Below, piece after piece: positions 11,689 through 23,245 of a stretch of 64,000 bases of DNA. This DNA is from Silene latifolia (Eukaryota; Streptophyta; Magnoliopsida; Caryophyllales; Caryophyllaceae), in contig NC_133537.1 in NCBI RefSeq assembly GCF_048544455.1, positions 151,630,058-151,694,057 on the forward strand, in the 5' to 3' direction. The first letter of the stretch is position 1. The number at the start of each line of letters is the position of its first letter. The notes under the pieces are model-generated. The model was not told the origin of the DNA, did no database searches, and saw nothing but the letters and a program-made list of their open reading frames with translations. A program made the position numbers and the translations under genes.

Positions 11689-13012
11689 AACATCCCCAAA
11701 CCGTACCTTTACTCGTCCCCAGTAAAGAGGTGACTAGAACTAAACCTTTATTTAAACTATCCTAGTAATAATATAACCGATGTGAGACAATTAGCGGGTC
11801 TCACTCCGCCCCTTCAACTCATAACAAGACATCCATGAGGTAAGACTCCTTCTTGCAAGGCAAGGTGGGGCTTGCCAAAATGGCGATACATCCAATCATT
11901 AAGCACACAAAAGAAGGTAATGGATGCATCTACAAAAGAATAGCCACTTTCACACATCTAAGTGGCGGAAATTATCTAAGGGGGAAGCAATCTAAGGGTA
12001 CACACTCCATTATAGATACGATTTCTTCAAATTACTAAGCCTAGGAGGATACCAACAAATCACCTCCAAGTTGTGTTAAGCTAGGGTACCTTTGTCCTCA
12101 ATCGCTAAATGCTTTTGTCAAGAGTAGACTCCTTATGGTGTTAGAAACACTGTAGGATCGCGGAATTCCCCTTCTTGCCTAGACAAGAAGAAAGGTCGTC
12201 CCCTCTCCACCATACAACAAAGAAAGGATTCATCAATGGATAAAAGGGACCGATATGCTTTGAGTTTCACAATGGTAGTTTGCTTTTGTTTTGTTTCCCC
12301 CCAATTTCTTGTGGTATTTGACTTTTGAGAACATTTCTTTTGCCACTTTTGATGTTTTGGCAATTTGATACTTGGCAAAAATTTTCAATCTTTGCATTTT
12401 TAAACATTTTCAAAGTAACCCCATTTTGTAGCAAGGGCACTTTTATTAAAGCATAGGAGTCTATTTTTGCTCCTCTTTTCATTTGAAATTTTTGCACACT
12501 TTTTTGATTTTGGTTTTGTACTTGAACTCAATTTGATGATTTTTGTGCCCATTCCCTTTATGTTTGACAAAATATGATGATAGCAGTGAAAGAACGATTG
12601 CATGGCTTGAAAGGTCACCTTGGAATAAATGGTAGCCAAGGAGTTATCACACCACAATGTACTCTTGACTAGGCCTTAGTTCATGGGTCAAAAGATACTA
12701 GTATGACACATCCTAGGGTGTCTTGAGGGTATTCTAGCAAACAAAGTCTCAAGGAGAAAAATTATCTACAAGGGCCTTATATACACTTGTCAAGCTTCCC
12801 AAATAGGCATTTTCACAAAAAATTTCTAACCATGCAAACTACATGCCATGATGCAACTATCATATATACAACTCTAATGCATATGCTTCTATCAAGTATT
12901 ATGCCATATAATCAAGATGAAACTCCTAACAACACATGGGTACACAAACCGCAATAACAAAATACACCACATTCTCATTGACATGTGAGCCCATTCTCCT
13001 CATATGAATAAC
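11689..13012 (-). other. element C internal region, 3' non-coding part
   Basis: It starts with the polypurine tract and the conserved inverted repeat TTTACT...AGTAAA (11708-11726). The rest aligns with the 3' non-coding parts of units A (from 21258) and B (from 39376). No coding sequence. It ends in the ATAAC target duplication (13008-13012) of the nested array. Confidence 0.7.
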
Positions 13013-14335
13013 TGGTCGGAACTATATCTTTTCGGTAACTTGTCGTTAGGAGCACCTAGACCAAAACACAATTTATAGCTTCACAAACAACTCTACAATT
13101 AGTAAAGAGGCAAGTAAAGGTCGAATCCCAAGAGACGGGAATTGAGATGAGATTTCTATTGCAACTAGCGGTGTCTTACGGATGTCACAATTAGGTTGAT
13201 GTAGAAGGTCACTAAACTAAATAACAATGAAGGTAAACAAGCAAGATGAATTAAAAGGGTTGTAAACAATTGATAAAAAGCACTAGGATATCATGGGGTC
13301 ATAGGGGATTCATGGGAATTGGTCATACAAACATGTTCTCAAATTATAAGCAAGCAATTATTGTTGTGATTGATTGAGTTGGGTTATATCTTACAATCCT
13401 AGGAAAGTTTGGGTCCCAGAGCCGAATCGATTAGACTGTACAACACCTACAAGTCGACTTAGTCTTCCCTACTCAACAACATGCATGGTCTAATGAGACT
13501 CGAGTTGGTTTATGTCTTACAAGTCTCATTGAAAAGATAGGTGATGGTTAAAAAATGCAAGGATTCATAGGCTCGCATTTCATCAAACATAACATGTGCA
13601 TGAGTTGAGATCATAACAAGCAAGCAAATAAACCATGAAAGCATATTAATTTAAGCATGAATCATTCCCCATGTTGGTTTCCCGTAATTACCCATTAACC
13701 CTAGCTAAGGAACTACTCACTCATTATCATGTTGAACATGCTAGCAAGGTTGTCAATCATACCAACAAAGTGAAACATTATGAATAAATGAAAGTAATTA
13801 GCAATAATTAAAAAGGGATTAAGAGAATTATACCTACTAATGATTCCAATAATAAAGCAAAGAATAAAAGAAGTACTTGATGCTTGATTGAGAGGTTGTC
13901 AATCTCCTAATAATAACGCAAATAATCTTCAATTACCCAAAATAAAGGATGAACAAAAGAGAGATTAAGGAAATAAAACTTGTATTAAAACTTGATTAAT
14001 TGTTCATTACAATATTAAAGAGAGATTTGATTGATATTAACTACACTAAAGATTGCTAAGAAGAATATGCTCTTTTAATTAGACTAATGGGGTATTTATA
14101 GTGGGGATTAGGTGTAGGAATTAGGGTTAATTAAGGGCTTAAATGATGATTAAGTCCCTACTTAAGGAAACGCCGGTATTTTTGGAAGGTTGGGCATCTT
14201 TCTTGAAGCTTGAAGAAACGAAATTTTCTGCCTGGGAATCCGTGTGTCTTTAGCACGGGACGGCCGGATTCGTGGGTCTCTGCCGGGGCGTCTTGGGGAG
14301 AAGACGGACGTCTTCTGGTGTTGCTGCCCGGTCGT
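13013..14335 (-). repeat. array left LTR, first part
   Basis: The LTR starts TGGTCGGAACTATATC. The GACG motif cluster (14225-14335) is near its end. It is interrupted by element N, whose GTCGT target copy is 14331-14335. Confidence 0.9.
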
Positions 14336-15805
14336 TGATACTGTCGTTTCGTACCAAAAATAAAATACCTAAGTACTACTAACAGAAGTCAGCGGTAAGT
14401 AGGGTCGATCTCCACAGGGAGGCGGTGTACTATCTACTTGTCTATTTATCTGTCTAATGTCACAATGCTGGGGGTTTGATTGAATTGGACTAACTAAACT
14501 ACTGAGGCTAAAGGCAAGAGAAAAGGGATAAAAGAAATTAACAATAAGAGGAAGAAAATATGCTAGGAGTCGGTCCACCGTGGTAGCTATACTATCGGGA
14601 ATACTGAGACGATTAAACTATTGATAAGAAGAGCTATGGTCGTCACCTTTCGGTCCTTAAACCGCCCTAGAGCGTAAATAGCTTAGCTTTCGCCCTCACT
14701 ACAATACCCTATTGTAACTAAGCAAGCCTCCCCTTCCAATCTTTCGATCCAGGTCGGGGTTAACTAGATTTATTGGTCTCCTGCATGCATTCATTCGACC
14801 TGATAACAATTAAATTGCCTTGTACAATTCTTATCGCAAGACTAATCTATTCAAGTCAATTAAAACATGCTACCACGGCTTCCCTAATCCTAACATACTA
14901 AGGAATTAGCTACGCATGGCTCGGGATAATACACTAGCAATTGCTAATCTAATAACATAAGACATGATAACTAAATAATAAAGAAACAATAAAAGCAATA
15001 AAGGAACAAGGAAGAATAAAAGGGAAGAGAAATGTTACTGAAATAAATCCGGAAATAGGGAAGAACAAAAGTAACAGTGTTTAGGAGATAATTAGAGAGG
15101 AGAAAAAAAAACAAATACTCACGTCCTAACTCCTATTTATAAGAAAATAGGAGTATAGTTAAACCTAATGACGGAAATTAAGTGAAAAGCCCAGCCCATA
15201 GCAAAATCCACTCGATCGAGTGATTTAAAACCACTCGATCGAGCAACTCAAGCTTAAACCACTCGATCGAGTAACTCAATAGGTGCAACTAGTCGATCGA
15301 GTAGAAAAAGGACTCGATCGAGCAAAATTCTACTCGATCGAGTACTTTCGGCCGACAGATTTCTCGCTTTGCGCACTGAACTTCAAACGGCTGCCATTTC
15401 TTCGTTACTTGGGCAAACAGGGTGATTCCGGTGGCATTGGAAAGCTAAAAGGACAAACTTTCATTTCCGATTTGAATAAACTGAATATCTGTTGTAGAAC
15501 TTGAGATATAGCTCTTCAAAGTAGGCACTAGCAATTTGAAGTTCTTCCTTTGCTCGCCTAGCCATCTTTCTTCTTTGCGCATCTCAAAATAGCTTCATTC
15601 CCGCTCCAAATTCACTCTTCCTCCCAATGCATGCTAAACGGACGGTAAAAGGCTAGATTTCACTACTTTTGGGTTCATTCCTGCAAATAAGACAAAACAA
15701 ACCAAAGTAGCATATTCGGGGCATTTCGTAGCATAAAACCACGATAAAAGCATAGAAATACGTGCATAAAATAGGCTAATAAGACTATATAAAATGCACG
15801 TATCA
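14336..15805 (-). repeat. element N left LTR
   Basis: It pairs with 19368-20837 at equal length. By eye the LTRs differ at roughly 30-40 positions, about half of them packed into 15352-15530 just after the palindrome block. ORFs such as 14369-14578 are copied in both LTRs and are not counted as genes. Confidence 0.92.
15212..15341. repeat. TCGATCGA palindrome array in N left LTR (6 sites)
   Basis: TCGATCGA starts at 15212, 15235, 15263, 15293, 15314 and 15334, giving spacings of 23, 28, 30, 21 and 20. Most copies extend to ACTCGATCGAGT. The right LTR has the same array at 20245-20374 with identical spacing. Confidence 0.9.
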
Positions 15806-17474
15806 AATCTCCCTAAACCAAACCTTTACTCGTCCTCGAGTAAACTAAATGCAAACTAATGGAACGGAGAAGATAACTCAGAGCTAGCTACAAATGCCCA
15901 CTTAAGCCAATTTAATGCAAGCAAACTAACACTTATAGCTAACAGTCAAATGCAAATGAGTTATAAGATGTTTATAATAAAGCTGAACCGTCGACCTTGC
16001 AAGACCTTTAAAATTGGACTCTCACGGGTCACTCTTCTCTCATGAAGCAAAGGGTGAACATATATATGTAAAAGAGAGAAAGAGGAATAGTCGCTCACCT
16101 AGACTACGACCCACAGAAACATGCATGCAACTAATATGATAGACAATTCTAACTACCAAACATACATTCCAACCAAACAAGGTCCTGTCACAGCCAAGGG
16201 CTTACAAAAATATGGTAAAGTGAGACAATGGGTAGGAAAAGGCAAAACGTTTATGAGAATGTGGTGGTATAGGTGATCAAGCTAGTACCTAAACAAACCA
16301 TATGACAACATCCATTCTTACTCAATTATGAATTAAGCACATGCCCTTCATTTTGCACAAAACTCACCAAACCAAACTAAAAATACTCCTCAAATGATAT
16401 AAATAAAGCATAGGAGCGAAACCGACTAACAAACAACATCGTTTTTTCTTCTTTTTCTTTCTTATTCTTTTTTTCGAATTCTTTTTTTTTTTCATTTTTC
16501 ATGTCTTTTTTTTTTCACGTCTTTTTTTTTTTTTTCTCTTCATCATCCTCCCTTTCTTCTTAGATTACCAACTCCGAATCAACAGAATACGAGCCAAACT
16601 TGATACAATAGACAATATACCGCAAAAACAATCTAAACTAGCTTGACAAGGCAGGCTAAATTTGGAATGTAGCTAAGGGTCAACAGGCAAATTTGGCTAA
16701 TGTGGAGTTAAATGGGTAAAAATGAAAGAAAGGGAAATTGTAAGCACCTCCCTGCATGTGACACCAACCACTAACCCGAATGTATGACGGCAAAAAGCAA
16801 TTGAATTTCATATATGTGCAAATTGATGAACATGCTATGCAAGGAGTAACTACTCACAATCCTACATGAAACTGGTCACAAATGACACCAGTTTATAAGG
16901 CTCTAAATCTTAGAAATTATAAGTAGGTTGCCAAAATTTCAGGTCAAGTCTATTCGTTCAGCTAAATTAAACATTAACTCGTAGATATGCAATGACAAAG
17001 CTAATAAGATAATTAATTCAATGCAAGGCTTAAGCAAAAAGACAAATATAGTGCAATTTCATCATTGAAATCTACCGTTCCGACTCAACCTATATGCAAA
17101 AATAAACATGAAATTTTTTGAATTTTTGAAAAATTTTTAATTTTTATGGAATTTTTGAATTTTTAACAAAAATAAACAACAATGCAAACATAAATTAAAC
17201 GTGATAACTGAAATGCAATGAAAACAAAATGCAGACACAGATATGGATGCATAACCTCCCCAAACCAAACCGTACAATGCCCCCATTGTACCAAAACATG
17301 GAAAGGAAATGCAAACTAAAGGAGAAAGAGAGTAAAAGCGGAAAAACTCACAAAATGCGCGAATAAAGGGACCTCCCCAAAACGACCATGAACATGGGAG
17401 GTTGCTAAAGGCCCGGAAAACCGTCTCAGTAAGCTAATCCAAGTCAAAAACACTCGATGGCAGTTGAACAGTAG
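15806..17474. other. element N 3' non-coding internal region
   Basis: No gene seen. It starts with the minus-strand polypurine tract, then the inverted repeat TTTACTCG-TCCT-CGAGTAAA (15825-15844). A long pyrimidine (T-rich) tract lies at about 16441-16550. Confidence 0.6.
16441..16550. repeat. low-complexity T-rich tract
   Basis: Runs of up to 15 T with scattered C and A. On the transcribed minus strand this is an A-rich, purine-rich stretch. It is simple sequence and no function is inferred. Confidence 0.8.
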
Positions 17475-17635
17475 TCGATCGAGTGAAATGGGCATTCAAA
17501 ACTGCTCGATCGAATGGTGTTGTGGTCGATCGAGCAGTTCTCCTTTTGCAGGTAGTCGATCGAGTAAATATTTCACTCGATCGAGTGAATTCATCAGCAA
17601 AAGTGCTCGATCGAGTAGAAAAACTACTCGATCGA
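17475..17635. repeat. TCGATCGA palindrome array in N internal non-coding DNA (7 sites)
   Basis: Starts are at 17475, 17506, 17526, 17556, 17577, 17607 and 17628, so spacings alternate 31, 20, 30, 21, 30, 21. The DNA between sites is unlike from one gap to the next. Confidence 0.9.
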
Positions 17636-17843
17636 GTACTTCTCAGCGTGTTACCTGCAAAACGCAATAAAAACAGCCCGTAAACTAACTAGACAAGCAA
17701 ACTGATAAAGTCTATGGTATAAAAACCATTTATTACAACTGAAATTAAATAAAAAGCAAAATAAAATCTCCGGGTTGCCTCCCGGGTAGCGCTAGCTTCA
17801 GTCAGGTCCCAGCTCGACCTCCTTTTTCTTCGAGCCTCTATAA

Positions 17844-19094
17844 TCAACTACAATCAAAACAGCTCAAAGCGCGCAGCATTAGATTGTACATCTGCGCATG
17901 TGCTACAAAGAAGCATAAGTAGCACCAAAGTGGAATAATAGAGAAATAGGAAATGAAGGTATGTAAACATTTAAGTCTAACAAATTTCCTATGCGAGCTC
18001 CTAAATTTATCCACAAAATAAAGGAGCTCGGGAGCAATAGACGATAAATTAAGGTCCCGATTCAGATTAGCATTTTTGACATGACAAGTACGGTGAAAAT
18101 TCGTCAAATTATACATCCACATGGGAGGGGGTATATCATTATAAGAATTAGCACGAGTCAAACGAGGTAGCATACTTTGAATATTAACAATAATAAAATT
18201 ACCGCTAATTACCTCAGGTGGGTTGCTCTCAACATCGGAATCACTGACAGAGGAATTTATTACCTCATCCGTGCTAGGAGCATATACCGGCTCAGCTATC
18301 CTTCCGTCGCCCTCAGTGGAATTCGCCCCGTAAATCTCAGCCTCAAGCGCATCCAACTCGGCTTTGAATAGGGGAGACTCACCGTAACCGTTGTCATCGT
18401 CAAAGTCGTCATCTAAATCAAACCCACACGACGAATCATAGCTCCCAATGGCCAACTCAGTCGATCGAGCAGAATAATCACTCGATCGACCAACTTCCTC
18501 CTGAATTCCACTCGATCGAGTGGAAATATCACTCGATCGAGCACTTTCTTCTGGAAAATCACTCGATCGACCAATATAAGTCACTCGATCGAGTGATTCC
18601 TCCTGAATTCCACTCGATCGAGTGGAAATATCACTAGATCGAGCACTTTCTTGTGGAAAATCACTCGATCGACCAATATAAGTCACTCGATCGAGTGATT
18701 CCTCCCTGTCTGTGGCTGAAATCTTCGCATAAACTCGGAAATACGATAGGAATACGTCATCCGAGATATAGAAATCATTCTCAGCATTGGGCAACACGGG
18801 TTCTTCATGGGAAAAACCGCTCTTAGTCAAGTACACCTCTTCTGGTTGCCTACCATCCGACTCAGTTGTTAACTGAGCTATTCCATACTTGATTTCATCA
18901 ACGTGCGCGAAAAATCGTCTATTATGTTCCTGCACTAAAGATTTCAGCTCCGCAATTTCCTTTTTCTGTATATCACGAGGATCTTGTTGCGGTGGCCATT
19001 GATAGGGTGGATGTGGCGGCACAACTACAATTTGCTTGACTAACTTGACTACGTTGCTCGAACGCGTAAACTTCGTCATTCTCTCGCCAAACAA
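17844..19094 (-). CDS. element N ORF: Gag-tail-like protein with palindrome-encoded repeats
   Basis: A 416-residue ORF beginning 251 bases from the primer site. No full family match is recognised. Just upstream in the same frame, the reading 'CGRCGLLGHNASS' looks like a CCHC zinc knuckle that has lost its last Cys, and a stop codon lies before it. The ORF is therefore probably the tail of a degenerate Gag whose true start is gone. Residues about 130-220 contain a 34-residue unit repeated twice (102 bp period, about 18501-18704) with SLDRV, ARSS, TRSS and GRSS. These are the frames of the DNA palindrome ACTCGATCGAGT. An acidic stretch ('DLDDDFDDD') follows. There is no protease or RT signature. 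Whether it is translated is unknown. Confidence 0.5.
   Translation of the reverse strand: MFGERMTKFTRSSNVVKLVKQIVVVPPHPPYQWPPQQDPRDIQKKEIAELKSLVQEHNRRFFAHVDEIKYGIAQLTTESDGRQPEEVYLTKSGFSHEEPVLPNAENDFYISDDVFLSYFRVYAKISATDREESLDRVTYIGRSSDFPQESARSSDISTRSSGIQEESLDRVTYIGRSSDFPEESARSSDISTRSSGIQEEVGRSSDYSARSTELAIGSYDSSCGFDLDDDFDDDNGYGESPLFKAELDALEAEIYGANSTEGDGRIAEPVYAPSTDEVINSSVSDSDVESNPPEVISGNFIIVNIQSMLPRLTRANSYNDIPPPMWMYNLTNFHRTCHVKNANLNRDLNLSSIAPELLYFVDKFRSSHRKFVRLKCLHTFISYFSIIPLWCYLCFFVAHAQMYNLMLRALSCFDCS
18461..18694. repeat. TCGATCGA palindrome array inside the N ORF (10 sites)
   Basis: Starts are at 18461, 18482, 18512, 18533, 18563, 18585, 18614, 18635 (degenerate), 18665 and 18687, with spacings 21, 30, 21, 30, 22, 29, 21, 30, 22. 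Adjacent pairs sum to 51 bp. Part of this block is a 102 bp tandem duplication. Confidence 0.9.
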
Positions 19095-19344
19095 AGAACT
19101 CGCATTATGCCCAAGAAGACCACATCTCCCGCATAAATCATCTCATTTTCCATATAATAGGACATTGGTGATGGGTCAAAGGTACTCAAGCCTTCCCTTT
19201 GACGGTCTTTCACCTAGAACTGTCTAGGTAGTACCTGTATAGCCTATCAAAACAGCACTAAACAAAAGATTAAAACGGCCTCAAGAGAAAAATCCCCTGA
19301 GGCTAAAAACAGATAAAATGAAACAAATAAATAAATAGATTTCC

Positions 19345-19362
19345 TCCCTAGCAACGGCGCCA
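19345..19362 (-). promoter_or_regulatory. element N primer-binding site (tRNA-Asp-like)
   Basis: On the minus strand it reads TGGCGCCGTTGCTAGGGA, five bases inside the right LTR. It matches the 3' end of plant tRNA-Asp at all but two positions. Confidence 0.8.
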
Positions 19363-19367
19363 AAATT

Positions 19368-20837
19368 TGATACTGTCGTTTCGTACCAAAAATAAAATAC
19401 CTAAGTACTACTAACAGAAGTCAGCGGTAAGTAGGGTCGATCTCCACAGGGAGGCGGTGTACTATCTACTTGTCTATTTATCTGTCTAATGTCACAATGC
19501 TGGGGGTTTGATTGAATTAGACTAACTAAACTACTGAGGCTAAAGGCAAGAGAAAAGGGATAAAAGAAATTAACAATAAGAGGAAGAAAATATGCTAGGA
19601 GTCGGTCCACCTTGGTAGCTATACTATCGGGAATACTGAGACGATTAAACTATTGATAAGAAGAGCTATGGTCGTCACCTTTCGGTCCTTAAACCGCCCT
19701 AGAGCGTAAATAGCTTAGCTTTCGCCCTCACTACAATACCCTATTGTAACTAAGCAAGCCTCCCCTTCTAATCTTTCGATCCAGGTCGGGGTTAACTAGA
19801 TTTATTGGTCTCCTGCATGCATTCATTCGACCTGATAACAATTAAATTGCCTAATACAATTCTTATCGCAAGACTAATCTATTCAAGTCAATTAAAACAT
19901 GCTACCACGACTTCCCTAATCCTAACATACTAAGGAATTAGCTACGCATGGCTCGGGATACTACACTAGCAATTGCTAATCTAATAACATAAGACATGAT
20001 AACTAAATAATAAAGAAACAATAAAAGCAATAAAGGAAGAAGGAAGAATAAAAGGGAAGAGAAATGTTACTGAAATAAATCCGGAAATAGGGAAGAACAA
20101 AAGTAAAAGTGTTTAGGAGATAATTAGAGAGGAGAAAAAAAAAACAAATACTCACGTCCTAACTCCTATTTATAAGAAAATAGGAGTATAGTTAAACCTA
20201 ATGACGGAAATTAAGTGAAAAGCCCAGCCCATAGCAAAATCCACTCGATCGAGTGATTTAAAACCACTCGATCGAGCAACTCAAGCTTAAACCACTCGAT
20301 CGAGTAACTCAATAGGTGCAACTAGTCGATCGAGTAGAAAAAGGACTCGATCGAGCAAAATTCTACTCGATCGAGTACTTTCCAGCGACAGTTTCCTGCT
20401 TTGCGCACTGAACTTCAAACGGCTGCCATTTCTTCGTTACTTGGGCAAACAGGGTGATTCCAGTGGCATTGGAAAGCTAAAAGGATACACTTTCATATAC
20501 AATTGGAATCACCTGCATATCTGTTGTATAACTCGAGATATATCTCTTCAAAGTAGGCACTATCAATTTGAAGTTTTTCCTTTGCTCGCCTAGCCATCTT
20601 TCTTCTTTGCGCATCTCAAAATAGCTTCATTCCCGCTCCAAATTCACTCTTCCTCCCAATGCATGCTAAACGGACGGTAAAAGGCTTGATTTCACTACTT
20701 TTGGGTTCATTCCTGCAAATAAGACAAAACAAATCAAAGTAGCATATTCGGGGCATTTCGTAGCATAAAACCACGATAAAAGCATAGAAATACGTGCATA
20801 AAATAGGCTAATAAGACTATATAAAATGCATGTATCA
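19368..20837 (-). repeat. element N right LTR (5' LTR)
   Basis: Starts TGATACTGTC, ends ATGTATCA, 1470 bp. It contains six TCGATCGA sites (20245-20374). Confidence 0.92.
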
Positions 20838-20842
20838 GTCGT

Positions 20843-21257
20843 CTTGGAGTGAAGACGCACGGATTGTGAAGGTGGAGGACGGGCGTCTTCAGGACAATCC
20901 GCAGGGATTGCTGTGCAGTTTCATTTCTTCTTCTTTTCTTCCCTTTTCTTCATAAAATCCTTGGGGATTTCCTCGGGGATGCAAGGATCTTTTCTCATCA
21001 TTGCCCATTTACTATAGTATGTACAAAGGCCTTCTAATATTGTCTCTCCTTGATGCTTGGTCATTTGAATTTAATTAATTTAGTCTCGTTTTGCCATGAA
21101 AATGCAAGGTTTGCACTCCTTTCCTACCAAAGACACAAAACCTCAAAGAATATGCAAAACATAGAACTAAAGACAATAAATGACCCAAATATGCACTAAA
21201 AAGCATGGGAACAAGGCTAATTCGGGGACCAAATATGCTCTAATTATGGTCACATCA
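20843..21257 (-). repeat. array left LTR, second part
   Basis: Continuation of the LTR after element N, ending GGTCACATCA. Together with 13013-14335 it gives 1738 bp against 1737 bp for the right LTR. Confidence 0.9.
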
Positions 21258-23245
21258 AATATCCCCAAACCGAACCTTTGCTCGTCCCGAGTAAAGAGGT
21301 GACAAAGACTAGGACCATTATTTAAACTAACCTAATAACATAGCCGATATGAGACAATTAGCGGGTCTCACTCCGCCCCTTCAACTCACAACAAGACAAC
21401 CATGAGGTAGGATGCCTTTTTGCAAGGCAAGGTGGGTCTTGCCAAAATGGCGACACGTCCAAACATTAAGCACACAAAATCAAATAATGGATGCATCTAC
21501 AAAAGAATAGCCAATTTCCAGATCTAAGTGGCGGAAATTATCTACAAGGGAAGCAATTCAAGGGTACACACTCCTTCATAGATGCAATTTATTCAAACTA
21601 TTAAGCCTAGAAGGATACCAATAAATCACCTCCAAGTTGTGTCAAGCTAGGGTACCTTTGTCCTCAATCGTTAAATGCTTTTGTCAAGAGTAGACTCCCT
21701 ATGGTGTTAGAAACACTGGAGGATCGCGGAATTCCCCCTCTTGCCTAGATAAGAAGAAGGGTCGTCCCCTCTCTACCATGCACAAAAAGGGATACGGTGG
21801 ATAAAGGGATCGATAGATATTTGAGTTTCACTTTGGGAGTTTGCTTTCATTTTTGTTTTTCCCCCCAATTTCATGTGGCATATAACATTTGAGAACACTT
21901 TCTTGCCATTTCATTTTGATTTTTGGCAATTCAACACTTGACAACTTTCTTTGCATTTCTTTTGAACATTTTCAAAGTCACCCCATATGTAGTGAGGGTG
22001 GCTTATATTTGAAGCTTAGGAGTTCTATTTCTGCTCCTCTTTTCATTTGATGCATTTTTTTTGCAAATTTTCTTTCACTTTTCATTTCATTGAACTCAAA
22101 TTGATTTCTTTTTGTACCCATTCCCTTTGATGACAAAAAATGCGGTAGAACATGGATGATGGATGGCTGGATGCATGGTTTCAAGGGTCACCTTGGAATA
22201 AACGGTAGCCAAGGAGTTATCACACCACAAGGTACTCTTGACTAGGCCTTAATCCATGGGTCAAAGGATACTAGCATGACACATCCTAGGGTGTTTTACA
22301 AGTATTCTAACAAGCAAAGTATTAAGAAGAAAAAGCATCTACTAGGGCCTATATACACTTGTCAAGCTTCCCAAGTAGACGGTTTCGCAAAATTTTTCTA
22401 ACATGCAACTACATGCCATGATGCAACTATCATATATACATCCTAATGAAACTGATTCTACCAACTAATATGACATATAAACTAAATGCAAGTCCTAAGC
22501 TCACATTTTTTTACCGCATCAATCAAAATAAAGCCACATAGTCATTAACATAAAGAGGAAAAAGGAGATTGGAAAGATCATACCATGCGTTCTTCAATAT
22601 CCTCATGTCTCGGATGTGGCGTAGTCGATCAATGTGAACAAGGGTAAAACAAACGCAATATATACAATAATATATACATGACTACACTACAAAGGAAATG
22701 AACTTGTTTTTGGTTTTTTAATTTTTCAAATTTTTATGGTTTTTTCGAAAATTTTCAATTTTTTTGGATTTTTGAATAAAAGTTAAGTTAGAATTCCCCA
22801 TCCCCACACTAATATGGGCATTGTCCTCAATGGCCAAAATGATGGGAAATCATGCAAGCATGATGCATGAATTCTACACTAAATGCAAGCTACACTAATC
22901 TACACTACATGATGCATGGGTTTTTTATTTATGACGGAGAGGATAATTTATATTACCTCCCGTTGTGTATCTATGTACTTCCCCAAACCAAGTTAGACAT
23001 TATTTCTAATGTCCTAAGGTTGGGTGTAGTTTATGCACACACGATGCAATGGATGAAACTAAATTTTTCATTTTGGATTTTCAAAAGTGGGAACAATGTA
23101 ATAAGAACACCTCAATGGGGCCGAGCTGTTAGTCCTCTATGTTGCTAGGACTACTCCAATCATGATCAAGATAAATAAATAAAACAAAGAGGGAAATAGA
23201 CAAACCTCAAGAGGGTAGGAGCCTCCCAAGCTTGCTAATCTTCCA
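21258..23245 (-). other. unit A 3' non-coding region with polypurine tract
   Basis: It starts with the minus-strand tract CGGTTTGGGGATATT and the inverted repeat TTTGCTCG-TCC-CGAGTAAA (21277-21295). It has AT-rich runs near 22700-22780 and no convincing gene. The short plus-strand ORF 22867-23148 is repeated in unit B and has no known family. Confidence 0.7.

Larger units (their letters stand above)
14336..20837 (-). mobile_element. element N: 6.5 kb non-autonomous Athila-like element
   Basis: A complete insertion with TSD GTCGT (14331-14335 and 20838-20842). The LTRs, 14336-15805 and 19368-20837, are each exactly 1470 bp, start TGATAC and end GTATCA. A primer site like tRNA-Asp with two mismatches sits inside the right LTR and a purine-rich tract on the minus strand beside the left, giving minus orientation. 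The 3.56 kb internal region has one 416-residue ORF and no pol. It carries about 29 copies of a TCGATCGA-centred palindrome: six in each LTR, seven in a non-coding block and ten in the ORF. Confidence 0.92.

Noticed and set aside
17475..17635. CRISPR-like array (regular short palindromic repeats)
   Set aside because: The repeat core is only 8-12 bp, spacers are 8-20 bp, and the context is a plant retrotransposon with LTRs and target duplication.
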